A stretch of 64,000 bases of DNA from Agriterribacter humi (GTDB lineage Bacteria > Bacteroidota > Bacteroidia > Chitinophagales > Chitinophagaceae): positions 140,309-204,308 of the forward strand of contig NZ_VOHQ01000012.1 of the NCBI RefSeq assembly GCF_009192765.1. Reading direction: 5' to 3'. Shown piece by piece: positions 44,780 through 54,242 of this stretch. Made by a program: the position numbers and the translations under genes. How positions within the stretch are numbered: position 1 is the stretch's first letter; every line of letters starts with the position of its first letter. Below the pieces are notes generated by a model. That model worked only from the letters and a program-made list of their open reading frames with translations. It did no database searches and was not told the origin of the DNA.

Positions 44780-46102
44780 ATGGAGAGAAATATTCATATA
44801 GATGAATTTGAAGAATTCCTGAAAGAGAAGGCTGATCAGTATAAGATGTATCCATCAGATAAAGCCTGGAGCAACATTCACCGTTCTCTTCATCCCAGGA
44901 AAAAATGGCCGTACATTTCACTAACGTTATTGCTACTGCTTGGCACTGCCGTGTTTGTTGATTATTATACTTACAATTTAGTGGTACCGGTTAATAAGGT
45001 GCTTACTTTTAATAATCCTAATTTTCAGAGAAGTAATTTAACCCCCGTTTCTGACGTTGCTTTAAATGCATCCGCATTGCCATCGGATACCCCTTTAACG
45101 GAAAGAGATGATAATGGTGCACAAGCTGCTCCTCGGTTATCTTCTTTTACCAAAAAAACAATCACTCCAACAAAACCATTGCTGACCGGTAATGCCGGTG
45201 ATAGTTATGCAAACAATGATGATATAGAAATAACAGGTTCTGAAATTTCGCCCGTTCATTCGGATGGAGCAAATATTATTATAAAACCTAAGACTACCAC
45301 AACAGCAGAGGAAAATGATGATGACAAAAAAATAAAGAAAGTGTTATGGGGCGGTGAAGCATTTAAAAAATCAAAATTTGAATGGCAGTTATTTTTCTCA
45401 CCCACTATAAGCTATAGAAAACTTACAAGCGGAATTAGCGAGGTTACAGATGTGTTCAGAGGGGTGCCGTACAGTACCGTTCAAAAAAACACCACGATAA
45501 ATAATCTCGTTACACATAAACCCGCTATTGGTGCCGAAGTTGGAGCTAACGTAATATATAAACTAACCGATAACTTTTTATTAAGGGCAGGCTTGCAATT
45601 GAATTATTCAAGATACCAGCTCAGGGCTTATGCTTCCAAACCAGAACAGGCTACGCTTGCAGTTGTTTCTAACCCATTGGGCACAGATTCAATAAATGTT
45701 ATCTCCACGTTACAAAACTTCAGTGGCAGCGGATCATCATGGTTCAATAATGAATACTTTCAGGTGTCTGTCCCTGTTGGTTTTGAATGGGGTGTGCTGG
45801 GCAATTCAACATTACGGTGGAATATTGCCGCCAGTGCGCAACCAGTATATAATTTCGCCAATAACGTTTATCTCCTTTCTACCGATTTCAAGCGTTATGG
45901 CCAGGATCCTTCCCTTATTCGCAAATGGAATATTAATGCAGGCATTGAAACCTATGTTTCTTACAATATGGGATCCTTTAAGTGGCAGGCCGGGCCACAA
46001 CTGAGGTACCAGCTGATGTCGAGCTACAAGAGCCAGTACCCGGTTAAAGAATACTTAGTTGATTTTGGATTCAAAATCGGTGTAACAAAAACATTAAGAT
46101 AA
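44780..46102 (+). CDS. Single-pass membrane protein with C-terminal beta-barrel-like domain (ECF partner)
   Basis: 440 residues. A charged cytoplasmic head of about 55 residues (HIDEFEEFLKEKADQYKMYP), one helix (YISLTLLLLLGTAVFVDYY, about residues 57-76), a Thr/Asp-rich linker, then alternating beta strands (LFFSPTISYRKL, LRAGLQLNYSRYQL, WQAGPQLRYQL) like an outer-membrane beta-barrel of 8-10 strands. It follows the sigma factor by 57 bp and is probably co-transcribed. The head could act on the sigma factor, but no anti-sigma signature is clear. Confidence 0.75.
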   Translation: MERNIHIDEFEEFLKEKADQYKMYPSDKAWSNIHRSLHPRKKWPYISLTLLLLLGTAVFVDYYTYNLVVPVNKVLTFNNPNFQRSNLTPVSDVALNASALPSDTPLTERDDNGAQAAPRLSSFTKKTITPTKPLLTGNAGDSYANNDDIEITGSEISPVHSDGANIIIKPKTTTTAEENDDDKKIKKVLWGGEAFKKSKFEWQLFFSPTISYRKLTSGISEVTDVFRGVPYSTVQKNTTINNLVTHKPAIGAEVGANVIYKLTDNFLLRAGLQLNYSRYQLRAYASKPEQATLAVVSNPLGTDSINVISTLQNFSGSGSSWFNNEYFQVSVPVGFEWGVLGNSTLRWNIAASAQPVYNFANNVYLLSTDFKRYGQDPSLIRKWNINAGIETYVSYNMGSFKWQAGPQLRYQLMSSYKSQYPVKEYLVDFGFKIGVTKTLR

Positions 46103-46200
46103 ACACTTCTTTTTTCCTTAACGCCAGCCGGCATTTATTGTCTCCAAAAACTTGTACATTTTTCCATTCTATTCAATTATTTGTTCATTATTTTTAACAG

Positions 46201-46785
46201 ATGAAAAAACAATTGTTCATCTTCTTTATTCTTTTGCCCTTTGCGCTTTACAACTGCACGAACAATGATACATCATCAGATCAATCAAAGGAAGATACTG
46301 CCGGGAAAGCATTTTATCCTGTTGGTAAATATATACGCAGCCAGTTGGCTTATATTGATTCCATGCCGCTGGCTGTAATAAAATATACAACTATACATAA
46401 CGTTACAGATACTTCTATTATAGAAAAGAAGGATTTTAAGCACATTGCGGCAGCGTTTATGACGCCCGATATCAGTTCACCCGAATTCAAATCACAATAT
46501 GAAGAGCATTCTTTTATTGATGCTACACTGGGCACCATAACACTAACGTATACCGCCAAAAACGACAAAGTGCAGATACGTAAAACAGACATTTTGCTAA
46601 ACCAGGAAAATACCGGTGTGAGAACCATTTATGTCGAAAAAATTATACCCGGTTCTGATAGTTCAGTAATAAAAAAAATGTTGTGGATAGCTAACCTTAA
46701 CTGCCAGATCACTACACTCATACAAAAGGAAGGACAACCTGAAGCTGTTATCCTCGAAAGATATGTATGGGATGACAGGCATTGA
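46201..46785 (+). CDS. Lipoprotein of unknown function
   Basis: 194 residues with a signal peptide and lipobox (LLPFALYNC, Cys18). The mature part is hydrophilic, without known motifs. It is 99 bp after the beta-barrel gene and may belong to the same transcription unit. Function unknown. Confidence 0.75.
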   Translation: MKKQLFIFFILLPFALYNCTNNDTSSDQSKEDTAGKAFYPVGKYIRSQLAYIDSMPLAVIKYTTIHNVTDTSIIEKKDFKHIAAAFMTPDISSPEFKSQYEEHSFIDATLGTITLTYTAKNDKVQIRKTDILLNQENTGVRTIYVEKIIPGSDSSVIKKMLWIANLNCQITTLIQKEGQPEAVILERYVWDDRH

Positions 46786-47106
46786 CGCTGAAATATAATG
46801 CAGCAGACCCTGTGTTAAGTTAATCGTGAAGCGGCGGACGAGAAACGTGAGAATCTGACATCTTTCGCCCGCCTGCCCATCCCACTGGTGTCATCCCCGC
46901 CTGAATGACTCAGTCGCGCAGGCGGTAGGCAGGTCTCTCTTCTCACGTAGAGATGAGACGAAATATGGTTTACACAGCACTATATGTGATTTTTACCCAT
47001 AGCAGCAAGTCCACCGGGCATTTGTATTTTTTGTGAATATTGTTTTACAATACCGCTATATAATCCCTGCCAATAATAATTCAACTAATTTTGCAGTTGA
47101 TTTATT
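46786..47106. repeat. Gene-free stretch holding a 104-bp palindromic element
   Basis: ACGTGAGAA (46845-46853) pairs with TTCTCACGT (46940-46948), and between them CGCCTGCC pairs with GGCAGG. The shared ACTGGTGTCATCC (46879-46891) links it to the element upstream of gldF. No gene is visible. A -7 box TAATTTTG is at 47086-47093, 14 bp before uvrC. Confidence 0.65.
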
Positions 47107-48924
47107 ATGACTACAGCATCCTTTCAGCAAATTGTGCATACCATCCCCATACAACCGGGCATTTACAAGTATTATAATGAAGAGCATGAACTGTTGTATG
47201 TAGGCAAAGCAAAAAATCTGAAAAAAAGAGTCAGTTCATATTTTAACAAGAGCTTTACCAATTATAAAACACACGAATTAATTCAGCGCATCTATAGCAT
47301 TGAGTTTACCATTGTTGATTCGGAACAGGATGCATTTTTGCTGGAAAATAGCCTCATCAAGCAGTTCCTTCCAAAATATAATATCCAGTTAAAGGATGAT
47401 AAGAGTTTTCCGTTTATTGTGATTAAGAACGAGCATTTCCCGCGCATTTTTCTTACACGAAGAAAGATCAGCGATGGATCCGAATACATGGGGCCTTACA
47501 CATCAGTTGGGAAAGTAAGAGAACTGCTGGATTTTATAAGGCAAAACATACCTCTGCGCAATTGTAAGCTCAATCTTACTCCCGGGAATATACAGAAGAA
47601 AAAATTTAAGGTCTGTCTTGAATATCACCTGGGCAATTGCAAGGGTCCCTGCGAAGCATTACAAACTGAAGAAGACTACCGGGAAGGTTTATTGCAGATA
47701 AAGGACCTCCTTAAAGGTAATTTAGCCCCTGTTATTCACAAGTTCAGGGAAGAAATGAAAAAGCATGCAGAAAACATGGAGTTTGAAAAGGCTGAAATGC
47801 TCAGAAAAAAAATCGAGCATTTGTACCAATACCAATCTAAATCAACAATCGTAAACAATAAGCTGGGCAATATTGATGTGTTTTCCATTTTAGAAGAAGG
47901 GAGTATTGCCTATGTAAACTACCTGATGGTGGAAAATGGTACTATTGTACAAACAAAAACCATCACACTTGAAAAAAAATTAGATGAAACAGCAACAGAT
48001 GTACTGGAATTTGCTATTGCACAGCTAAGGGATACATTCAACAGCAATGCCCCGGAAATCATTATACCGTTCCCAATTCATTATCCCCAGCAAGGCGTAT
48101 TGATAACAGTGCCAAAGGCGGGAGATAAGAAAAAACTTTTAGACCTCTCGCAAAAAAATGTAAATTATTTCCAGGAAGAACTGAAGAAGAGAAAAATGCT
48201 TCAACTGGAAGGAAAAACAGATGAACAAAAAAAAGAAACACTTTTCCAGTTACAAAAGGATTTGCTTTTGCCTGCATTCCCTTCCCATATTGAATGTTTT
48301 GACAATTCAAATTTCCAGGGCAGTTTCCCGGTATCGGCAATGGTATGTTTTAAAATGGGTATTCCCAGTAAAAAAGATTACCGTCATTTTAATGTAAAAA
48401 CAGTAGAGGGAATTAATGACTTCGCTACTATGAAGGAAGCCGTTTACAGGAGATATAAGAGACTGGTTGATGAGGAACAGCCACTTCCTCAATTGGCAAT
48501 TATTGACGGGGGAAAAGGTCAGCTAAGCGCCGCACTTGAAGCCATTCGTGAACTTGATCTTACCGGGCAAATGACCGTGATAGGGTTGGCCAAAAACGAA
48601 GAGGAAGTTTTTTTTAGTGGCGACAAACAATCTCTGAAATTAGAGTGGGGAAGTGACAGTTTGAAATTACTCAGGCAGATCAGGGATGAAGTACACCGGT
48701 TTGGTATCACCTTTCACCGCAAAAAAAGAAGCCAGGGGACATTTAAAAATGAACTTGAGCTGATACCCGGTATTGGAAAAACTACAGCAGACATGCTGTT
48801 GAAAACATTCAGATCGGTAAAAAATATAAAGCAAACGCCCGCCGAAAAGCTGGTACCGCTTATTGGTAGCGCAAGAGCACAGCTTATTGATGCGTATTTC
48901 AAAAACCAGGAAAAAGACCAATAA
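47107..48924 (+). CDS. uvrC: Excinuclease ABC subunit C
   Basis: Makes the dual incisions in nucleotide excision repair. 605 residues. GIY-YIG domain (GIYKYYNEEHELLYVGKAKN) at the N-terminus, a Cys cluster (CKLNLTPGN, CLEYHLGNCKGPC), a UVR helix that binds UvrB (MEFEKAEMLRKKIEHL), an RNase H-like domain (HIECFDNSNFQGSFPVSAMV, DGGKGQL) and a helix-hairpin-helix tail (LIPGIGKTTADMLLKTF). Preceded by a Bacteroidota -7 box. Complete. Confidence 0.97.
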   Translation: MTTASFQQIVHTIPIQPGIYKYYNEEHELLYVGKAKNLKKRVSSYFNKSFTNYKTHELIQRIYSIEFTIVDSEQDAFLLENSLIKQFLPKYNIQLKDDKSFPFIVIKNEHFPRIFLTRRKISDGSEYMGPYTSVGKVRELLDFIRQNIPLRNCKLNLTPGNIQKKKFKVCLEYHLGNCKGPCEALQTEEDYREGLLQIKDLLKGNLAPVIHKFREEMKKHAENMEFEKAEMLRKKIEHLYQYQSKSTIVNNKLGNIDVFSILEEGSIAYVNYLMVENGTIVQTKTITLEKKLDETATDVLEFAIAQLRDTFNSNAPEIIIPFPIHYPQQGVLITVPKAGDKKKLLDLSQKNVNYFQEELKKRKMLQLEGKTDEQKKETLFQLQKDLLLPAFPSHIECFDNSNFQGSFPVSAMVCFKMGIPSKKDYRHFNVKTVEGINDFATMKEAVYRRYKRLVDEEQPLPQLAIIDGGKGQLSAALEAIRELDLTGQMTVIGLAKNEEEVFFSGDKQSLKLEWGSDSLKLLRQIRDEVHRFGITFHRKKRSQGTFKNELELIPGIGKTTADMLLKTFRSVKNIKQTPAEKLVPLIGSARAQLIDAYFKNQEKDQ

Positions 48925-48950
48925 AATATTACCAGAGCCCTAATAAAAAA

Positions 48951-48981
48951 GGGGCCAGGATAGATATCCAGCCCCGTTTTT
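48951..48981 (+). terminator. Intrinsic terminator after uvrC
   Basis: GGGGC...GCCCC stem with an inner GGATA / TATCC pair, followed by five T. Confidence 0.75.
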
Positions 48982-49123
48982 AAAATCCAATATCCTATGA
49001 AAAACCGGGATAAAGATAGTGTAGCAGGTTCATATTGCAATACCCAAATGTGGGTATTTTTAATGAATATTAAAGTTACATTTCGCTTTATTATAATCCC
49101 CGGTTGGAACAATAATACCATAA

Positions 49124-49154
49124 AAAAAGGATTGCCGGCAACCGGCAATCCTTT
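49124..49154 (-). terminator. Terminator of the gldKLMN operon
   Basis: AAAGGATTGCCGG and CCGGCAATCCTTT are perfect 13-bp arms with a three-base loop; the minus strand continues with seven T. It ends 23 bp past the gldN stop. Confidence 0.9.
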
Positions 49155-49176
49155 CTGAAAATTTTCTGACTACTTT

Positions 49177-50232
49177 TTAATATGACCAAAGATCCTGTTC
49201 GTAATTAAATATCCTGCTTTTTACATCCTCACCTTCCAGCAAACGAAGGATATCATCTTTTACATATTGTTTCAAATAGAGATCATATGGGTTATCGAGT
49301 GTAGATTTAACAATATAGCTCCCAAAGAAACGGCTTTCAAACAATTCCTCCCAGCTCATCCGAGCGCCATAGTTTTTACCATTGTACACCTCATACTTGG
49401 CAAGTGCGGGGCGCATATCGGGGTAGTATACCCAAAATATGGGGGCAGAACCAATTTCCTGGCCGGTTACCTTATCGAAATAGGTCTTTACCGGGGCAAT
49501 ACCCAATATCCTCACATACATCCTGGAAGATTCTTTATCAAAAACCCATTCTTCTTTAATTCTGAACTTGGTAATATCATCCATATTGAACTCTTCGCAT
49601 ACCACAGATTCCTTCATAATTCCTTTCGCTAAAGTTGGATCCTTTTCAACATCCGGTACCATTATCGTATCGCATGATCCCGCCAGTTTTGAACCTATCT
49701 GGTCCAACGTCATGGGTGTAGTAAACCGGTCATCTATAGACGCATCGAAGGCTGTAACTTCACCGCTTTTAATGGTATTGAGTAAAATAGCAATAAAACG
49801 CTGGTTACCATTGTCTTCATCTGCTTTATAACGAAAAGGCAAATTTACTTTTTCACGAATATCTATTTCCCTCCATACTTTTTCCCTGTAAATGGCATCA
49901 TCCTCGCGAATATTTTCATATGCCAATGGCGTACGATCTTTTACAAGGTTTTTCTCTATCGCATTGTCGTTGCGAAGCGATTTCCTTATCGTATCCATTT
50001 TTAGAGGATCGTGCTTGGGCGGCGCTTTAACGATCATTGTATCCTGCTTCGCCACATCAAGATTGGCATTGGCTACGTTAGCCTGCGTTTTCTTGGCAGT
50101 TGTCTTCTTTTTTGCCGATGTAGTCGTCTTTCTTGTGCTTTTTTTCCTGGTTTGCGCATCAACTGTGTTGACAACCATTCCAAAAGCCACTACCAGCAAA
50201 GCATATTTCGCGAATTTCCATTTCATGGTCAA
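49177..50232 (-). CDS. gldN: Gliding motility / type IX secretion protein GldN
   Basis: 351 residues, signal-like N-terminus (KYALLVVAFGMVVNTVDAQ), a Lys/Thr-rich low-complexity stretch (about 27-55) and the conserved GldN domain with IDIREKVNLPFRY, LAKGIMKESVV, FRIKEEWVFDKESSRMYVRI and SWEELFESRFFGSYIVKST. Works with GldK and GldLM to build the T9SS. Last gene of the operon gldK-gldL-gldM-gldN. Confidence 0.95.
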   Translation of the reverse strand: MTMKWKFAKYALLVVAFGMVVNTVDAQTRKKSTRKTTTSAKKKTTAKKTQANVANANLDVAKQDTMIVKAPPKHDPLKMDTIRKSLRNDNAIEKNLVKDRTPLAYENIREDDAIYREKVWREIDIREKVNLPFRYKADEDNGNQRFIAILLNTIKSGEVTAFDASIDDRFTTPMTLDQIGSKLAGSCDTIMVPDVEKDPTLAKGIMKESVVCEEFNMDDITKFRIKEEWVFDKESSRMYVRILGIAPVKTYFDKVTGQEIGSAPIFWVYYPDMRPALAKYEVYNGKNYGARMSWEELFESRFFGSYIVKSTLDNPYDLYLKQYVKDDILRLLEGEDVKSRIFNYEQDLWSY

Positions 50233-50279
50233 AAGTGTTAATATCTAAAACAAATGATAAAACTTATATAAAAGGCATA

Positions 50280-51800
50280 CTACCTCAATATATACGACAA
50301 TGGTTTTAAAGTGATCGTTCTTCCGTCGGGCCCTTTGGCTTTAATATTATCAATGTATACTCCTCTTCCTGGCTTAAGGTTGTTAACCAATGTGGCAGCA
50401 CCTCCACTCCAGCGCGGACCGTTATTAGCAATCGGGTTATAATCCGGACTGCTTAAGTCAGCTATAGTATAGCTAATCACCTGGTACAGTGCTTCAAATT
50501 CGGAGTTTTGCAAAACCGCTCTTACACCACCCATGGCCTTAAATTGTGCTGTTGATACCTGTCCACCTTCAAATGTACCCACCATACCTGTAGCAGGAGG
50601 AAGGTATTTTACACGGAAAGCTACCTTACCTACCGCTTTGCCATCCACCATTACATTTACATTTGCTTCACCGGGCTGATCTGGTACAGCGGTATATTTG
50701 CTACCCGCATTTTTTGAAATCTTTCCATTGGTAATAGAAGCATTTACTTTTTCGCTACCTGCACCGGCAGTAATGGTTAAAGGATTGGGTACACCAACAT
50801 ACAATACATTCATCTTATCGGCCATTACGGCTACACCCGAAGGCTGACCAACGGTATAATCAAATGTTTTACTGATGGTTTTCTCTTCACCTGTAGACGG
50901 ATCAGGATATTTAACATCTATTTTGAGGCTGTGACCACCAGAGCCACCGGCAGGCATTTTGATGTCTGCCACCCCATTATCACCCACCGTTACCGGGTTA
51001 CCATTAATAAATACCTTGGGTTTAACGCTGGCATTAAATGCACCTAATCCGGCTTTAATTTCCAATTGCTCGCCTGGCATCAGGTAAGTAGCGTTTGCCC
51101 CGATCATCGGTTCAAACTTGTCGAAAATAACTTTTACATCGCCAATTTTCTTGAAGCAGAAAGATGAAACCTTATTCTCAGTATTTTTTACGTCGTTTTG
51201 AAATTTGCTGAGAATCGTTAGCGCTGCAACAGTAGGCGTCATATGAAAATAAGCAGCAGACCATTCCTGGTTGGTATTACCAGCCTGTGATACAGGCATA
51301 TCTGTATTTATAGGAAGGCTATGATCAAATTCTTTTGTGATGTCGGGATCAATAGCAAGAATATCTTTTTTATATTGCTCTAATGCTAAACGAAGCTTTT
51401 CTCCTTCGCCCTCTTTGCCTGTGCCCATTAACCGGGTAGCGGCATCCAGGTTATCTATGCCGGCGCCTGTTTCTTCATTATATCCGCTTTCTTTCTTTAA
51501 TTTTTCTTTTAACCCATCAATATAAGAAGATAACTGGGCAGACAATTCTTTTACCTGGTCGGCTTTCGGCTTCCAGATAGCTGCTTTATCACGGGTCTTG
51601 GGGTCTTCGAGGCTTACTACAAATGCATCATATATTTCAGACGTAGCTGTAGACAGCGTGCCGTTGGATTTTTCCAGACTGCTATTAACTGTTTTAAAGG
51701 CATTGATGATTTCGGCAGATACGTTCAGCGCTAACATTGCAGTCAGCACCAAATACATCATGTTGATCATCTTCTGCCGCGGCTCTTTAGGTAGTGACAT
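50280..51800 (-). CDS. gldM: Gliding motility / type IX secretion protein GldM
   Basis: 506 residues. N-terminal transmembrane anchor (KMINMMYLVLTAMLALNVSAEI) and a long periplasmic helical then beta-rich region of three to four domains; the GldM signatures (ETGAGIDNLDAATRLM; AVAVMADKMNVLYVGVPNPL-type) are present. With GldL it forms the proton-driven motor of type IX secretion. Directly after gldL and before gldN. Confidence 0.95.
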   Translation of the reverse strand: MSLPKEPRQKMINMMYLVLTAMLALNVSAEIINAFKTVNSSLEKSNGTLSTATSEIYDAFVVSLEDPKTRDKAAIWKPKADQVKELSAQLSSYIDGLKEKLKKESGYNEETGAGIDNLDAATRLMGTGKEGEGEKLRLALEQYKKDILAIDPDITKEFDHSLPINTDMPVSQAGNTNQEWSAAYFHMTPTVAALTILSKFQNDVKNTENKVSSFCFKKIGDVKVIFDKFEPMIGANATYLMPGEQLEIKAGLGAFNASVKPKVFINGNPVTVGDNGVADIKMPAGGSGGHSLKIDVKYPDPSTGEEKTISKTFDYTVGQPSGVAVMADKMNVLYVGVPNPLTITAGAGSEKVNASITNGKISKNAGSKYTAVPDQPGEANVNVMVDGKAVGKVAFRVKYLPPATGMVGTFEGGQVSTAQFKAMGGVRAVLQNSEFEALYQVISYTIADLSSPDYNPIANNGPRWSGGAATLVNNLKPGRGVYIDNIKAKGPDGRTITLKPLSYILR

Positions 51801-51876
51801 GATTTTTCAGGATTTAATGTATACGAATCAAGGGTTAATAAGCGATGGATTGAATATTCAACCCATCAATTTTAAA

Positions 51877-52638
51877 TTATCTGCCCTGCATTGCAGTCAG
51901 CATATTACCATACACATTATTCAGGCTTCCTAAGTTTTTGGCCAGCAGCCCAATTTGTTCCTGTGTCTTCTTTGCGTCTTCTACGCTACCCTGCATGGTT
52001 TGTGAGGCCTGTACCAGGTTGCTGTAAAACCCGTTCATCGCTTTCAGATGGTTATTCGTATCCTGTAATTCCAATTCGTAAATCGTATTTAAAGAAGATA
52101 AGTTCTTGGTAAGTGTTTGCACCTGGTTGTGAAATTGTTTGGTAGATTCGGAAGCTTCATTAAAGGTTTTTGCCGTATTGGCCGCGCCGAGATAAGCATC
52201 CTTAACGGTATCCAGCGCCTGCGAAGCCGCTTTGGTTTTAGCAGTATACTCACCTGTAGCTGCAGTAATATCGGCTATATCCGACATTTTTTCAACTGTT
52301 AATCCAAACTTGCTGAAATTATCGCCTAAGCGTTTCAGGTTGGCAGGGTTAATAGCTGCATCCTGTAACATTTTGTCCATAGATGCCAGGGCGGGATTAC
52401 CACCGGAAACAGCACCGCCTTTAAAAGCTTCTGCTATTTCTTTCATTTCGCCACCGGGAGGGGGTAAAAATGCATAAGCTAAAAATATTGCCGCTTCAGT
52501 TAATAGCCCAACAGTAAGCATAATATCAGCAAAGGGCTTGTGAAGAATTTTAGCCCATGCGCCAAAAATTACTACTGCTGCGCCAACACACACTAAAACG
52601 TTAACGAGTCTTTCGGTGGATCTGTTTGTGCCTGCCAT
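51877..52638 (-). CDS. gldL: Gliding motility / type IX secretion motor protein GldL
   Basis: 253 residues from the Met at 52638 (MAGTNRSTERLVNVLVCVG); the frame is open to 52728 but the first 30 residues are atypical. Two transmembrane helices (LVNVLVCVGAAVVIFGAWAKIL and IMLTVGLLTEAAIFLAYAF) carry the Glu needed for ion flow in GldL. The rest is a coiled-coil cytoplasmic tail. Second gene of the operon. Confidence 0.95.
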   Translation of the reverse strand: MAGTNRSTERLVNVLVCVGAAVVIFGAWAKILHKPFADIMLTVGLLTEAAIFLAYAFLPPPGGEMKEIAEAFKGGAVSGGNPALASMDKMLQDAAINPANLKRLGDNFSKFGLTVEKMSDIADITAATGEYTAKTKAASQALDTVKDAYLGAANTAKTFNEASESTKQFHNQVQTLTKNLSSLNTIYELELQDTNNHLKAMNGFYSNLVQASQTMQGSVEDAKKTQEQIGLLAKNLGSLNNVYGNMLTAMQGR

Positions 52639-52800
52639 AAAAAAGAGAGTTTTTTGTTTTTTAAAGGGTTTTTCTTTTTTAGATTTCAAAAGGTAATGAT
52701 CATGCCATGTCAAGCTATACAACTTCACAAAAGCATAAATAGTTTAGTACGGTACAATTCGTTTTAAAATAAGCAATTGGTTGGTTGATAACCGCCTGTT

Positions 52801-54081
52801 CTATCTGCGTTTACCAGATGGCGGAAGATCAATTACACAACGAAAACCGATATAGGATTTTGCTGTATCCTGGTATTCGTAAGTGCGGGTACTCACCTGC
52901 AGAAAATAGCCTACATCTTTCCAGCTACCGCCGCGTAAAACTTTCCTTTTCATGCGGGGAGGATCACTGTCTTTTGCATTCCAGCGAATATCAGGATTCA
53001 TGTCGTGCTGAAAATTATAAGCGCCTTCATAATAAATAGAAGATGTCCATTCTGCAACATTTCCCGACATATTATATAATCCGAAATCATTGGGCCAGTA
53101 AGCGTCTGCACGAACAGGGTATAAACCGCCGTCTTCGGCATAATTACCGCGTCCGGGTTTAAAGTTGGCCAATAAGCATCCTTTTTTGTTTCTCAGGTAA
53201 TAGCCACCCCAGGGAAAAGGTGCCTGTGAACGTCCGCCACGTGCGGCATATTCCCATTCTGCTTCAGTAGGTAACCGGAAATCTGATTCCTGGGTTCTTT
53301 TCTGAGATTCAAGGAAACTGTTTAAATATTTTGTTCTCCATTCGGTAAACGCAACCGCCTGTTTCCAGGTTACTCCTACAACAGGATAATTACCAAAAGC
53401 GGGATGAGAAAAATATCTTTTCGACATCGGTTCGTTATAAGAGTAAGAAAAATCCCTTATCCAAACCAGTGTATCGGGGTAAATAGGAATATCTTTTTTA
53501 ACTATAAACTTAGAACGCGCTTCTTTTGCATTTTCCTTCCTTGCAGCTTCTTTATAATCAAAGGTTTCTGAATGGTACACCAATCCCCTTGCATCAATTT
53601 CTTTTTTACCGAATATGCGGTTATCCGGAGTAACGATCATGGCATCTAATTGCTCAACAGTTTTGGGATCGTTCCATTTAATGGTTTGAATTTTTTTCCA
53701 GTCAAGACTGTTGCCATCTTTGGATTTATAACCCAGTTTATCACCGGCAATAGAATCACGAACCCAATTTACAAACTGTCGGTATTCATTGTTGGTAATT
53801 TCGGTTTCATCCATCCAAAAACCATTGATGGTAATTTGCTTGTTACGTGCAGTAAAAGCATAATTGATATCCTCATCGCTGGCTCCCATATGGAATGTTC
53901 CCTGAGGGATATAAACCATGCCCGGAGGTTTTGGAAGTATATACTTTCCTCCTGGTGCAACTCCATGTAACTGACCATCTTTTGGCAAGCCTTTAGATGA
54001 TTTTAACTTGCCACAACTTGCAAACACCATGCCCAGCGTAGCAATTACAACGAGGTTAAGTAACAGGCTTTTCATTTTCAT
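52801..54081 (-). CDS. gldK: Gliding motility / type IX secretion lipoprotein GldK
   Basis: 426 residues, lipoprotein signal with Cys23 (VVIATLGMVFASC). The body is a formylglycine-generating-enzyme (SUMF1) fold: YIPQGTFHMGASDEDI, ETEITNNEYRQFVNW, PVVGVTWKQAVAFTEWR, RLPTEAEWEYAARGG, MSGNVAEWTSSIYY and VLRGGSWKD. With GldN it makes the outer-membrane-associated ring of type IX secretion. First gene of the operon. Confidence 0.95.
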   Translation of the reverse strand: MKMKSLLLNLVVIATLGMVFASCGKLKSSKGLPKDGQLHGVAPGGKYILPKPPGMVYIPQGTFHMGASDEDINYAFTARNKQITINGFWMDETEITNNEYRQFVNWVRDSIAGDKLGYKSKDGNSLDWKKIQTIKWNDPKTVEQLDAMIVTPDNRIFGKKEIDARGLVYHSETFDYKEAARKENAKEARSKFIVKKDIPIYPDTLVWIRDFSYSYNEPMSKRYFSHPAFGNYPVVGVTWKQAVAFTEWRTKYLNSFLESQKRTQESDFRLPTEAEWEYAARGGRSQAPFPWGGYYLRNKKGCLLANFKPGRGNYAEDGGLYPVRADAYWPNDFGLYNMSGNVAEWTSSIYYEGAYNFQHDMNPDIRWNAKDSDPPRMKRKVLRGGSWKDVGYFLQVSTRTYEYQDTAKSYIGFRCVIDLPPSGKRR

Positions 54082-54242
54082 ACAAATAGCTTAAAGGGTA
54101 TATGGACAAATATAGATGAAATATTAAATTAAATTTTAGACGTTTTGAATATTATATTTTTTTTAGCGTCAGGACTCAAAATTATCCTGAAACCCAGGAG
54201 ATATAAACGGTATGTTCCCCAAGTTATTGTGCCTGACCTTCT

